The notes: generated from the letters alone by a model not told the origin. A stretch of DNA of 64,000 nucleotides from Cephalotrichum gorgonifer (GCA_900312665.1 ONZQ02000007.1:1060308-1124307), one strand, 5' to 3'; numbered from the stretch's first letter, positions 35,603 to 48,496 are shown. Translations and numbers: made by a program.

Positions 35603-36361
35603 TGGGGAGGGTTTGAGATGTAGTAGGGAAAGGATCTTTACTCGTTCTTGCCCTCGGGGCGTATTGTTCTTAATATTTGGAGTCTGGGAGGCTTTTTTTT
35701 CTGGGATTTTTGCGTGTTTGCATAGTTAATGGGGTGGGGTTGATTTGGGTGATATACTACTACCAGGGCGCTGCATCTTCGCGGACTTTGTTGTTTTCTT
35801 GGACTTCCGGTAAGACTGAGAAGGGGCTAGCTAGAATAGGGGCCGTTGTGAGACTTCTTTTGGGCGTTACTACTACCTAGTTGCATAGAAACAAATCGGT
35901 CTCTTCTAGACCAAAACCAGCCACACGAGCTTCTGCTGGCCTTTTCTTCTACTGCGTGAAGTTGAGTACGATGCTGGCTGATGTGTTTGCCTTCTCATCT
36001 TATACCACGGCAGGTATATATGGATATCTATCCCCCGAGAACCTAGGACCGAACCAAGCGCGTGAAAGAGATGAATTGTACTTTCCATTTCCCAAAAAAA
36101 AGATGCCGCCGTAGCGCGTATCCGTTTTTTCTATGAGTTACAGTTGAAGGGGAGTATCTATACAGCGTTTCTTCTTCTTTCCCTTCCCTCAAACATACTC
36201 TTGTCGTAGAGTTGGTTTATCACAATAATACCCCACCGCCAGTCCGCCACCATCCATTGTTCTTACAAGCCCAACCCCACCTTCACCCCGTATGTACCGA
36301 TAGCCCTCTCTCTCTCTCTCTTCTATCCGCATTACAATACCCCAAGCCCCGCTCAGAACTC
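35603..36361. other. convergent 3' spacer
   Basis: A 759-bp region between the ends of the hydrolase gene (+) and the MPP alpha gene (-). It contains a short CT repeat at 36305-36321 and no supportable gene. Confidence 0.5.
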
Positions 36362-38228
36362 TCACCTCCTCCCGAGCCCCCACCCGTACACCATCTCCTG
36401 TATCTGGTTCCAGCTCGCCAGCCCGGCGGGGTGCGCCTCCTGCAGCACCACCGTCGGCGCGCCGGACCCGCCCCCCTCCACCATGCCGCCCAGCACCATC
36501 TTCGCCACCCGCCGCAGGTCCTGCACCGTCAGCGCGTCGATGCGCGCGCACATGTCCGCGACGGGGATCTTCCTCCCGTGGATCTGCACCTGCCTCCCCA
36601 GGTCCTCGAGCTCGACCATCCTGCTCTCGAGGTTCATGAGCAGGCTCGAGCGGAGCTGGTGCTTCGCGCGCGCCACCTCCGCCGCCGTCAGCGCCGAGTA
36701 CCCGNNNNNNNNNNNNNNNNNNNNNNNNNNNNNNNNNNNNNNNNNNNNNNNNNNNNNNNNNNNNNNNNNNNNNNNNNNNNNNNNNNNNNNNNNNNNNNNN
36801 NNNNNGCCGTGCGCCCGGGCACGCACGACGCCGAGATGCCGAAGAGCCCGGAGTACCGTGTAGGTGTGGTTGAAGGCCAGGCACGACTCCACCCACGCGT
36901 GCTGGTTCAGCACGTTGGTGTACAGGCGCGAGTACATGCCCTTGCCGGGGCCGCCGGCCGAGAAGGACCCGCCGCCGCCGAGGAGGAACTGCAGCGTCGC
37001 GAGCGCGTAGATGTCGTCCGAGACGATGGGGAGGCCCTCGAACGCGAGGTGGATGTGCGAGAAGGTGGGGAGGGCCGGGTTCGGCGACGGCGGCGGGGGC
37101 GGGAGCGTCAGGAACCCGCCCGTGTACTTGGCCGCGCGGAAGACGTCGGGGGATAGCGGCGGGACGCCCGAGGTCTTGGCGGGCGACGGGGTGCTTAGGT
37201 TTTTGAGGAAAGGAACTCTGGAGAGGAGGGACGAGCTGCTCGACGTTTCCGCCGACGCCGACGAGTCGCTGCTGCTGGTGCTGGTGCTGCTATCGCCACT
37301 ACTGCTGCTCGAATCGAGAGAAGTCTCGGAGCCAGTCCGCGACAGGCTCGGCGGCTGCCACGAACCCTTCATGTCGCCAAAGTACTTCTGCGCGAGCTTC
37401 ACGGCCTCGCCGTGCTCCACGCCCGCGAACGCCACGACCATCCTCTCGGGCTTGTAGAAGAGGTCCCGGTACCTTCGGACCGTCGAGGCGTCGATCTCGC
37501 CCAGGCGCTCCTTGGGGCACAGCAGCGGGTTCCCCAGCGTGTTGTCCTTGTACGCGGCCGTGTGCACAAGCTCGGGGAGGATCATCTCGGGCTTAGACCA
37601 TATCTCCTGCAGCTCGTACGACGCCGTGTCGATCTGCGCCGCCACCTCCTCGTCCGTGATGCGCGGGTCGCGGATCGTCTCGGCGAGCACGCCCATCGCG
37701 GCGGGCACGGCCGAGTTGAAGGTCGCGGCCTGGTACATCATTGCCTCGCGACTCGACGCGCACTGGATGTTGCCCCCCAGCATCTCGATCTGCTCGAGGA
37801 CCTCGTCGGAGGTGTGGGACGAGGTGGACTTAAAGGCCAGCCGGTCCATAATGTGCGAGACGCCGCTGAGCGAGGCGTCCTCGTAGCGGGAGCCCGCGTC
37901 GATGTAGACGCCCACGCCCGAGAAGGAGCCCGGGAGAGCCTCGGAGGCCACACGGAGGCCGTTGGGGAGCCGGGTTATCGTGTCGAGTTCGGTGGGTTCC
38001 TGAGGACCGGGGGCATCAGTGTTAGCTCGCTTGCGGTCAGGGGAGAGAGAGAGACCAGGTGAGGTGGGTGGGAGTTGTGCGGGCGCGAAAGAAAAAACGA
38101 ACCCTTTCTCCCTCGGCGGCGGTCGCGAGCGACCTCCTCACTGATGTCCTTGTCAATGGCCGTTGTATCCTAGACGAGGTAGATAATAGCCCCCGCCCGG
38201 AGGCGCGGGAGACAAGAGACCGCAGCAT
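36362..38228 (-). CDS. MAS2: mitochondrial processing peptidase alpha subunit, interrupted by gap
   Basis: Two exons, 38228-38103 and 37999-36362. MPP alpha pairs with the catalytic beta subunit in the matrix and binds presequences for removal. Exon 1 encodes a presequence (MLRSLVSRASGRGLL, then VRRSLATAAEG). The M16 domain follows: LPNGLRVASEALPGSFSGVGVYIDAG without the HxxEH zinc motif, as expected for alpha, then a Ser-rich insert near residues 275-325, and the glycine-rich substrate loop GGGGSFSAGGPGKGMYSRLY. 101 N at 36705-36805 remove about 34 codons. At 36855 one extra base shifts the frame just before the gap; without it the frame reads TDSGLFGISAS as the family does. After the gap GYSALTAAEVARAKHQL continues to the stop. 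The likely true length is near 587 residues. Confidence 0.93.
36705..36805. other. assembly gap (101 N) inside MPP alpha
   Basis: Unknown bases within the last exon of the processing peptidase gene. The gap length plus the one-base surplus at 36855 equals 102, a multiple of three, so the scaffold length here is probably right and the contig edge has one wrong base. Confidence 0.95.
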
Positions 38229-38254
38229 CTCTCTCTCTCTCTCTCTCTCTCTCT
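38229..38254. repeat. (CT)13 microsatellite next to MPP alpha start
   Basis: A dinucleotide run of 13 CT units on the plus strand; on the coding strand it is an uninterrupted GA tract that ends directly at the ATG, so it forms the last 26 bases of the 5' untranslated region. Confidence 0.95.
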
Positions 38255-39685
38255 TCGGGACTTGGTGTCGGTTAGCTTTGGATTTCCCCCCTCACGATCG
38301 GCTATCCATAAGTCGACTTCTTGCAACGTTCGGAGAGCTCGTTCCCGGGTGTAAGAGTATCAAGAATGCCGGAGAGTCCAAATTATGTTCGGTCGGGAAT
38401 ATATTACGGGGTGAGGTGGGAGTGGCTTCTCCCCTTTGACATAGGCAGCTCGAGCGTAAAGGTCTATTTTAGTCTAATAGTCATCAGCGTAAAAATTGCG
38501 ACTGGGGCGTTCGGTCCGCGTCGGGGATAGTGAGCGGCGCGATAAGATAAGCGGAAGAATCGGCAAAACCCGGTCCTATGTCCTCCTCGCTTGGGTCGCC
38601 ATCCGGCCGTGTTCCTGAAAATGGCACAAAGAAAGGGTCAAAACCGCCACCACAATTAGGTAATGCCGCATTTGCAAACCTGGATAGGGTCAATCCATTG
38701 TTGGCCAATATTCATTTATGATCCGGGCCTGATATGCTCCCCTTCGGAAACCGCCGAAGGCGGATAAAGCACGTGCCAGCATTCTTCCTCTTCCAGCATA
38801 AGAATGACCGCTACCCTTACGTCATAATACCCCACAGTAACCAGGTTCAAGCTTGTCTCGCCTCCAGTTACCAAGTACCCGTAGGTATCTTGCTCCCTCC
38901 CACCAGCTTGACGCAGAACCTACAGAGCCTACAGGGAACGTTGTATGACTTCCCGAGACGAGGGGACTGCAAGTATCACGCGAGAATCGATAGCGTCGCT
39001 CACCTACATGCAAGACTATAAGCCGCGAGGGCGAGGGCAAGGGCGGTCAGAAGATGTCACAAAATCAAAAGCGGTTTAAACAAAATTAAGGACATAGAGA
39101 ACCATAATGTATAGTATGGAAAGGATTGTCTTGATATCAACTCGAACCAAGTCCTCACCCCCCTTTTCTCATCACCTGTACTAGGTTCCATGGAGAGATG
39201 GAGAAGACATAGGAGAGCGATTCATTCCCGCACAAACACCATGCTCCAAAAGAATTCGCGCGAATGCTATCGTTGGAAAAGAAAAGGGAAGGGGGGGGCT
39301 TCTCCAGTCGTCGTTTTGCTGGGTAAAACTAGACAGGAGTTTCGTCGTTCTCAAGGACAGAGGGTGGTGTCCGGGTGTATATATATGCAGCACAGGTGAT
39401 GGAAATCGGCGTGGTGAGTTCCAGATGCATAATGTTTCCAAACGCTATTAGGGGTATATATCGAGAGAAAGGAATGAGCCATCGGCACACACAAGAGACG
39501 CCGACGACGCGGGACTATCGTTCCCCGAGTGACAAAGGAACACCCATTAGACTGACGGAAGCCGTTAAGTACTCACAACACACAAATGGTGTGATAGGTG
39601 CCCGTCGTTGGCGGCCCCCATTAGGCAACGCCTATTTAGTGCTTCTCCGAGTGCCAATGGCGGTATGCTGCCGTTTCCGATCTTT
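38255..39685. other. intergenic region
   Basis: A 1.4-kb stretch between the MPP alpha start and the 3' end of the FHA-RING gene, both minus strand. No gene is supportable. Confidence 0.45.
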
Positions 39686-42005
39686 CTAAGGCCGGGTGGC
39701 GGTATCTAACGCGGCTGAGTCGAGGCTCCGTATGGGGAGGGCGGCTGGTAGGGACAGAGGTGAGCCGTGGATGGCCCCCGCACTGCCGTCGAAGACCCAG
39801 GGCCCGGCGTTGTTCCTGGGCGTGATGGGGCATTCGCTTCCCACTCCTACCCCACTTCCCGGGGACGAAGTGCGGGTCTGGGAGGCACAGCCCAGGTGCG
39901 AGGCCGGGCTGACCACGGGCGGGATTGGCACCGGATGTGACATGGTGTGCTGGATCCTCTCGGGCATGGACGGCGGCTGGGCGGACGGCGGCGAGGGGGT
40001 GGCCAAGTCGGCCTGCATCGTCATGTCCGCGGCATCTGCCGAGTCCGAGTCCACAGCGGGCTCTTGTGTATTTGAGGGGCCGGCCGCGCTGTCTGCTTGC
40101 ACCTCGCTGTTCACATCGCTCTTGGTCTCCTCGTGGGCAGATTCCTCGCTGGTGACCTGTTGCCACTCCTCACACGGCTCGTCCACTTCGGCTTCGAGAT
40201 CGGCAGCCGCGCGGCAGTTCGGGCAGACGAAGATCGGGTACTGGGGAGAATTCAGAAGCAGGCGGATGCACTTGTAATGCCACGTATGCGAGCAGGGCGC
40301 AACGAAGAGGCTTTGACAGGGCTATTAAAGTGGTCAGTCAGGTCCACATTGGGGCGGTGGCCGGGAGCGGCAACTCTACGGAAGAGCCTGGGGGAATAAG
40401 CATACGGCTATCGCATTCAAACAAATAGAGCAGTCCTGCGCACTGCCGCCCGCACCGTTGGCAACAAGACTCCTAAGCTGCTTGTGCGTCGACATACTAC
40501 AGATTATCCACGTTAGTTATAGCTCTGTGAATGGCTCGTGGGCTTGACAGTCCCCAAGATACGAAGAAGCGGGGGTAGAAAGGGAGAAAAAAAACGTACT
40601 TGAACGTGTTCAACTTGTTCTGCCAGCCCCGGTTGAGCTCCAGCCGCATCTTGACACAGCGGAAGATCATCTCCTCTCCGCCCTTGAAATCTATTCCGAG
40701 CTGGATAATATCCCCGTCATTGACTACGTACGGCTTGGACTCGGTTCCGGGCGCACTCAGCCGTATGTGATTTAGGAACGTTCCCGACGAGCTCTTGACG
40801 TCCTTCACGTGCCACTTTCCGTCCTCGAACCAGAATTCGCAGTGTCGCCGGCTGACGACTTTGCTCTTAAATCCCACGGGCGCCGCCGAGGGCACGTTCG
40901 AGGGAACCTGGGGCTGCGCATCGCGCTCCGAGTACCTGCCGACCTTGATGACTTCGGTGCCCGACGGCAGCGTCCTCGAGACGGGCTGGAAACTGAGAGA
41001 GGGTCTCGCCGCCCTCGCATCGTAGTACGCTGAGAAGCGGATGGAAGGGTGCGTATCGGGGGGTATGGCGGTTCCGTTTTCACGACCGGGCAACATGGTG
41101 GCGTCTTCGACGTCTGACGTCGTGTTCATGTGCAGAGGGGAGGAGTGTGTGGTGGTGGTAGTGGCGGTGGTGGTTGGTGGGTGGGTAGTGGTGGATGTCG
41201 TGATTGCGTTGGCGGGGGCGGAGACAGTCGCGGCAGCCTCTGTGACATTCGCTGCTTCAACAGGGGCTTGAGGGGGCGGGTCGACGGCGGTGGTGACTAG
41301 GGCAAGCGGCGGGCTATCGCTCCTGCTGTTGCTGGGCGAATCCGACGACGAGAGCGACGAGTGGGAAAATGACGAGAAACCAGGAATGGTAATTGTGGAT
41401 AGGCGGTTATTTCGAGTCCGCAAACTACGCGACCGTAGCACCCTCCGACTTCTGGATGGAAGGGAGTCGGAACTCGAGGTCGAGGTTGTATTATTATTAC
41501 TGGAGCTAGTTGGGTCGTCAGGGGAGGCGGGGGCGGAGGCAGAAGTCTGGCTGGCGGAGGCGGGAGAAAATCCAGGTACAGTGATGGCGGATAAGCGATT
41601 ATTACTCCGTGGCCCGCGAGAACTTTGATTTCGTCTCAGCGGTGGCGAGTCTGAGGTCGAGGTCGGGGTCGAGGTCGTGGTGGTAAGAAGCAGGTTGGCG
41701 CTGTTGGTCGTCAAATCGTTATTAGGGGCGGAAGTTGGGTTAGCAGAAGTCGAGAAGCTGGCCGAACGAGGGCGGAAGGAAATTACGCGTGACGACCTAT
41801 GTGACGCCGTCTCGGTCGATGTCGTCGCTGTCGCTGTCGCTGATGCTGATGCTGATGCTGTCGAAGAGTTTGGTTCGCGGGAGGGGAGATGGGTGTGGGC
41901 GTAATTTCGTAGGAAGCCCAGTCCACGGAGGCGGCTATTTCTCCTCGAGACTGTTGGAACGTGATGGGATGTTGCTGGAGGGGACGATAGCGGCGTGGAG
42001 AACAT
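39686..42005 (-). CDS. FHA-RING E3 ubiquitin ligase (Dma1/Dma2-like)
   Basis: Three exons: 42005-40600, 40496-40406 and 40321-39686, giving 710 residues. Dma-type ligases control mitotic exit and septin or spindle checkpoints through phosphothreonine-binding FHA and RING domains. The FHA domain is at about 328-455 (VGRYSER, SRRHCEFWF, KDVKSSSGTFLNHIRLS). The RING-H2 is split by the second intron; ligands are Cys491, Cys494, Cys509, His511, His514, Cys517, Cys532 and Cys535. The N-terminal 320 residues are Ser/Thr-rich with a duplicated motif NNRLS(A/T)IT(V/I)PGFS at 135-147 and 199-211. The tail after 540 is acidic and Pro-rich. The frame stays open to an ATG at 42185 (60 more residues); the start at 42005 is preferred because the extra part looks like leader sequence. 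Confidence 0.9.
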
Positions 42006-45000
42006 TGCGGGCAGTGTTAGCGGAGTGAGGTGGTGGAGAGTGGGTAAGGTCCGCTGCCAGGTGCTGCTGGGCTGCCGCAGTGAAGGGGGGATAGAAAAAA
42101 ATCTTCCCGAGAATAGGGCGCTGAATGGGACAATAATAGGGGCCCAATGGTCACCAGCCAGGCGGGTCGCAGAGGCAGGAGACACTGCTTGCTGCTAGGG
42201 GCGCTGGGCAGCAAGTAGTAATAGTGGATGACAGGTGATGTGTTGGGTAGGTAACCCCGTGGCAATGTTTCAACTCTAGACGATGCGGGCCAATTGTCCA
42301 GTTTACGTCCACTGAAGGTACATTGGCTGCTGCAGGTCAAGCGGAAAGTGGATTGGCGAAAGAAGGAGCTGCCAAAAGAGAGGGAGAAAAAGAAAAAGAA
42401 AGGGAAGGAACATCCAACAAATTTCCCCCAGGTTCGATTTTCCGCTGCTGGTGCTCTACTGCACTCTGTGTTCTGTGCTCTGTGCTATTCCTGGATAAGT
42501 AGCACAAGTATCATAACTCTCTGTGCTTGTGATGAGAGGTGAGCGGCGGTGAGTGGTGAGTGGTGAGTGGCGACGAAATATGTTGTGCTTCCCCCCCCAT
42601 GTAAATCGACAGGTCGTTCGAGTGGTTGGTCCTGGTCCAGGGTCTCGGCTTGGGCTGGGGGAGGTCAGGGGGGCCGGGGGCCACGGGGGTGCTTGCGCTA
42701 TGTTGTGCTGATGCTAGCTGCTGGAGTGCAGTACTAGTAGTGAGATGGCGTGTGGACTTGTTTCCAGATGCGGCCCGGGGAGCAGGGATGGTGAAATAGG
42801 CTCTCAGTCAACAGGTCGAGACCTAGAACGAGTGGGATGAATATAGCAATTAGACAACGCAACAATTTGACAACACGAGGGGTGAGCCAAGAAGGGGAGA
42901 AACAGCAGGGATTGGAAAGAAGAAAAAGTCTAACATGACATAAGTAGATGGAGAGATTCTTGGGATAATAAGAGCCGTTGATTCAGTGGCAAGAAGATTA
43001 ATGTCCCAGGCCTTGTACTCCCTACGCCAGCGTCAAGGTCCGATCACTCCACTCTGTCGGAGTTCGTTTACTTTTCCTGTGCTCTCCTTCTCGACCCGGC
43101 CGTCTCAATGGCTAGTTAATATCCGCGTTACACTACGAGTTAATCGCTAGTGCCAAGATCCGCTCTCAGGCCATGTCTAAAACTTTCGCTCAACTCCGTC
43201 GGGCACGTCACCTTGACAAACCCCCACTCGTCTCGCGCCCTGGGTCTCGCTCGGAGATGGAAATATCTATATGGGAGCAACTGACTCCCTGGCGCCGGGA
43301 GAAGACGCCTGGTGCCAGGGGCCGCCCGTTCCTAGCCTCGGAAAGCTGACGTTTGTGGCTGGCCGTTTAAAGCATCATGATCCAGACTACTCGTCATACT
43401 CGCGCTACGCCATGGTGATTTGGGTTTTGTGTTGCCGGAGGGCCGGCTCTCACCTCATAGACCGCAAGTACGAGTATGAGCACAGTACGATATACTCGTA
43501 GGCGCATCCTAGCTCCACGGCTACTTGCTAATAGTTCGTAGTGTGAAACAGCAAGGAGTGAGTGGGGAGGGGCGGAGAATCGCTCGCCTTTCTTGAGTCT
43601 CGTGCATGGAGCTAGTCACCTGGACAGGACCCTTGGGAGGGGTTGGTCTAATACAAGGAAGGAGCTGGGGGGGCAAAATGCAACCTAAATTATGCATGTG
43701 GGTTGGTTGTCACCGCCCGGCTAACGACTCTGCAGAATCTCATGCTCTCCTCCTCCAGAGTACTTACACTGTACCCATACTAGGAAGCCTTTCCCAAGAC
43801 TACTTCGCTCGCCTAACGGAACATGGAAGCCGCTCCTCATACAAGATACAAGTAGGTTGTGCCTCATCGGCGCCCACCGACATGGTCAAGGGCAAGATCA
43901 GACCAGACCGATATAGTAGCAACATGATAGGAGGATGTGTGCGTATGTGGAGGCTGGCCGGCCTTCGTACAAGAAGCTGCAAACCCGCTTGTCAGAAGTT
44001 TAAAAATCCTGCCGTATTATGTCAACCCGATGCGAGAACCTGGCCATAAGCGCATCCGCACCCCGAAGGAGCAATATCGCCCCTCTCCGTACCCCCCTTC
44101 AATCCCACACAGACTCTCTCCCCTCATCCTGACTCGTGTCGCCTGGCTCTTCACGAATGAGCACTATTACATCTGGCGGTTCCTGCCCCCATCCCCGAAC
44201 TTGTAATAATAGTCGATCGGAAGCAAAATTAACATCCGTGCCACCCCCGACAACTACTAATATCCGCCTGAGATCGTCCCTCCGTCTCGCAATCTCCACG
44301 GACACCCGAGAGAGAGAGAGCGAAAAACCGCGGCTGGCCAGTGACCCTGTCATGCACCCCTTCACGCATCACCTGTCAAGGATTTAGACGCCCCCTAGTC
44401 TCTACAAGTACGAGTAAATTTCTCTCATCCCACCCACCCACACCACACCATCAATCACCCACCCACACACACACCTTCGCCCTTCCCCAGCCAACCCGTG
44501 GCCCGTGGGTGGTACCCGGACGCCTGTCGACGAATCAGACGACCCCCATTTAGGCCTTGAAGAGAGAAATGCAACAGTGGGCAAAATAGTAGCAGGTGGC
44601 AAGGTGGGTGGAGGGTGGGACACCACGAACGCACCCCGCCATTCGAGGCTGTCTTCCCACCCATTGGATCCATGATTCATTCAGGCCGGGTCGTTCCCCC
44701 GCTCCACATCCCTGCGGGGTCCCTCACACACATGCGCTCGAATGTACTCCTTCGACCAAGGACATCGCGCCTCCTTTTTTCTTTCGGAGAGAAACTAGCG
44801 TCAATGCGGCCGAGGTGCGGGTACTACTTGTATACTATTACGGGGTATACTTAAGCTACGCTCCGGGACCCAAAGAAAGCAAGGCAGCCCAGCAGCCCAG
44901 CCCGGACCTAGAAAATTCGATATCTGGGTGGGGGGACACAAAGATCGAAATGAAGACGCCTCTTTCTTAGCACGAGTAATCTTTAATGCCTCCCCCCTGG

Positions 45001-45455
45001 CTTAATATCCGAGGCTCCCGTAGAACAAGTCTAGATCATTTACTCATACAAACGTTGGCTATTTCTCTCATCTCCCCTCCCACCGTACGGGAATCCAGGG
45101 CCTCGCGAGCGCCCAAGGCCTGTTGGTTGCCATGGAGCCAGAGACGCCTTTCGGTGCGGGGCGAGAGAGGAGTGGCGACGCTCGCCTCATCTCGGATGCC
45201 ACCAGGGGTGGGCTTCTCCACTTTTCTGCACGGGACGGGCGTCACTTACACAGGGATACGACACGGCGTACGCAATTCCCACGGCTTACAAGGTGGGCTC
45301 AGTGCCGAAGAATGCTACCTTCAGTCCCTGACAACGGGCTGCGAAAATAACGAAGTACAGGCTCATTCCCACTCACCGACGACATCTCTGTCCCGCTTCA
45401 CAGGTCCTTCCCACTCCCGCTTCTCTATCCTCCCCGCCCAGCCCCGCCCAGCCCA
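42006..45455. other. large intergenic region
   Basis: A 3.45-kb stretch, the longest gene-free part of the window. It should hold the promoter and leader of the FHA-RING gene and, at its right end, the 3' region of VPS16. The open frames at 43606-44049 and 44596-44970 have no recognisable features or intron pattern. The purine-rich segment 42350-42420 resembles a leader. No gene is called. Confidence 0.45.
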
Positions 45456-48400
45456 TCACGGCTTGAAAACGGCGGCCCCGATCCTCTCAATCTCCCTCCC
45501 CTCCTGCGTCGTCCTCCCAGCCCCCTCCAGGATCCTGGCAAACGCCTCCCTGTTCTTGAGTCGCGCGGCCTCCTCCGCCGCCTTGACTCTCATCCCGCAC
45601 TTCTCATACATCGTGATCTTCTCGACCGCCTCTACGCCAGTGCACTTGGGCACAAACGTCGCCGCCAGCCTCGGGTTCCCGGCCTGCAGTGTGAGATTGT
45701 AGAACGGCTGCGACGGAAGGGGTTAAAAAGTTAGTTTATGAAGGCCCACGTATCGTAATGCATGATTTGCTCTTTCTTTTGCTTTGATTGGTGAATTGGA
45801 AAGAGAAAAAAAGGGAAGGGGGGAGGGCATCAAAACTAACCTCCCATCCGATGGGGCTCCGTTTATTCTTGGCCACCTCAGCAATCTCGTCCCAGTCCCG
45901 CTTCGCCACGAGTGCCCGTAACCTAGTAAGCGCACGTTAGCACTTCCTTTACAGCTCCCGGCAAATAATGCCGATGACCCGAGAACTCCCCACCGGCGAA
46001 GGCCGGCGCGGTTCTGCTCATTCCTGCAAGCCCCCCCGGGGTGACACCCTGCAGAGAGAAAAAAAAACTCACCGTATCCACCAGGCCACCCTCTCGGGCA
46101 CCTTGAACTCGCTCTGGATCTTCTTCGCCTTTCCATAGTACCCGAGCTTAATCAGCTTGAACACCGTCTCGTTGACGCTCAGCCCCGTAAAAGTGTCCGT
46201 CAGGTCGCGGTCGAACGACTCCTGCGCGCGCAGGAGCATGGTCGCCTCTTTGAGCGCGTGTAACTCGAAGTTAGCCTCGCGACAGTCCGAGAGTAACTTC
46301 GCCGCCAGCGCCAGCTTGTCCGATGCCGTGCGCCCGCTCGGCTGGTCTAGGGACTCTCGGATGAAGACGTCCGCGCCGTCGACGCGCCGGTCGTCTTGGT
46401 AGTACAGATCCTTCAAGAGGGCGTGGTCCGCCTCACGCGCGGCCGAAGACTCCACAAGCGCAGTCGCCACGGGCTTGTTGTTTATGGCGCGGAAGAAGGC
46501 CGCCGGGGGCAACTTCTTCTTTAGGTTCAGTAGGACGTTAAGGATGAGGTCCGAATCGCCGCTCTCGATCGCCTTGTCAAGCGCCAGGTCGTCCTCTTCC
46601 ATGCTGAGAAGGAGCGGAACCTGGCGCCCGGCCCTAGGCTCGTGGTTGAGAAGCTCCGTCGCGAGGCGTCCCCTCCCTTCATCATAGGCCGCCTGGGCGA
46701 TCTCTTCAAACGACACCCCTGGTCTTCCGGAAAGCTTCTCGACTACGAGCCGACATATCGTATCATCGTCTTCGGATCCCACCCGCACCTTTGTCCGCGC
46801 CCAGTGGACGTATATGCTATCGGTAGGTAGTCTAAGGTAGCCGGCGATGCGCAACGCTAATAGGTATTCGTGGCGGTTTATTAGCCTCTTGACGAGGTTC
46901 TCGGGCGTGAGTCGTTGATACTGTTCGTACGACAGCGGCATCCCCACCTTGAAGTACCGGACCGCGTTGAGAACGCGAAGCGTCTCACACATGTCAACAA
47001 AGTCGTCGCTGTTATACAGGTCTAGAACGGATTTCCCGAATGATGCTGCTTTTAGCAGCTGCTTCTGCCAGTGGATGCTGAACTCTCGGCCAGCCGCGTT
47101 GATCTTGATGTTCGCGATAGTCAGTTCCGATGCCCGGACGAAGTGCGGCGAAGTCCTCAACTCACACAAGTATCAACCGCCTCCGTGAGGTTGGGACGGA
47201 TGAGTTGGATGTAGTCATCTGCCTTGGGCGACTGCGCCTCTAGCTGGGTGACAGCATCGAGGAGGATCGAGGACGGCGATGATTCAGCGAACACGCCAAA
47301 TACTTGGTTGGTATCTCGCGGGACCGGCTGGATGAACTCGCAGAAGCTGTTCGTAATGATCCTCGCCCCATCGTGCTCTAACACGCCCGTTAGCGGGTCC
47401 CAATATAATATAAGAGACAAAAAGGTTGGCGGGCATTACCCGAGATGACATGTACGCGGTTTGTATCGTATATGAACGGTGCCGATGCCTCCCCAGGGCC
47501 AATTATGTGCACCTCGTCCTCCCAGGCAATCACGGCGTCTCTCCCGCACCACTCGACGTGCTTGGGAGGGATCTTTGAGTTGGACTCATGCTCAATCAGC
47601 CGCTCCTGGAAGTCGCTCGACACCACATGCGCCTTGCCTGATGCCGTATATAGCGCAACCAGCCCCCCATCTGGGGAAACGCTGATGTGGGTGAAGGGAC
47701 CAATGTCTAGGAACCGATCCTCACAGTCCGTCGCATCAACAAGGTAAACGGTCTTGTCGATACTTAATAGCACCTCGACAGAGCGGGAGAGGGTGTGGGC
47801 TGGAGATATGATCCCCCAGGAGTGAACCTCTCCGTCGGGCATGCTGGCGAGCAGCTTTGGGCGAGGTTCCGCGTAGGACGCCACCGTTACCAGGGTGTTA
47901 TTACTTAGAAGGGCCACCAACCCACGATCATAAAACCTACCCCGTTGTCAGCGGGCGGCCAACATTGGTAGGCGGGGAGAAATATGGTCCTACCTGCAGG
48001 AGTGGACCCCATAGTTGTCGGATCCGTGACCGAGAGAGAACTGGGTGAAATCTCCCTGGAGGTCATAGCAGCGAACAGTTCCGTCCGCGAGGACGACGAG
48101 AAGCTGCTCCTCTTCGGACCACCCCAGGCCCTTGATAGATCCCTTGTCCCAGGGAATGCTGCGCAGCTTCGCTCCGGCATAGCTGTATATGTCGATGGTG
48201 GGCTTGATAGCTCTAGAGGCTTGGTACTGCTGCAGCTTTGTGTCGTCGTTCCATAGAGCTGCGACAGAGTCAGACATCCAGACGGCAGCATCAGCCGGGA
48301 GGGGAAAGGGCAAGGTTAAGCCAAGGCAAAGCTCAAGCCTGTCCTACGCACCTAGGGCACCACCATATGGAGCACCAGCTATGATGTAATTATCGAGGTC

Positions 48401-48496
48401 AAGGTCCTGATCAAACACCTCGGTGTAGTGCTGGATGCGCCGGTACCATTTATCCCCCAGCTGTTCCCAGCTCGTCCGGGGGTGAGCAGTATCCAT
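45456..48496 (-). CDS. VPS16: vacuolar sorting protein VPS16 (HOPS/CORVET subunit)
   Basis: Seven exons: 48496-48352, 48258-47994, 47936-47440, 47377-47166, 47103-46073, 45922-45841 and 45707-45456, giving 827 residues. VPS16 is a core subunit of the HOPS and CORVET tethers that drive endosome and vacuole fusion and, with Vps33, chaperone SNAREs. The N-terminal beta-propeller part is seen in exons 1-4 (IIAGAPYGGAL, GLGWSEEEQLLVVLADGTV, WCGRDAVIAWEDEVHIIGPG). The C-terminal helical solenoid contains the conserved block WQKQLLKAASFGKSVLDLY, then LNAVRYFKVGMPLSYEQY, and ends in IERIGAAVFKP. Every junction keeps phase; the 47104-47165 intron is 62 bp. Size matches yeast Vps16 (798) and fungal orthologues. 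Head-to-head with ATG16. Confidence 0.95.

Noticed and set aside
42006..42185. Upstream start adding 60 residues to the FHA-RING protein
   Set aside because: The extra segment is leader-like and the conserved fungal N-terminus (RRNSRLRGLGFLRNY) lies close after the ATG at 42005; kept only as an alternative.
43606..44970. Open frames of 147 and 124 codons in the large intergenic region
   Set aside because: No signal peptide, domain or intron pattern; length is within chance for this base composition.
44986..45702. 238-codon plus-strand open frame
   Set aside because: Its right third is antisense to the last VPS16 exon and the rest has no recognisable features.
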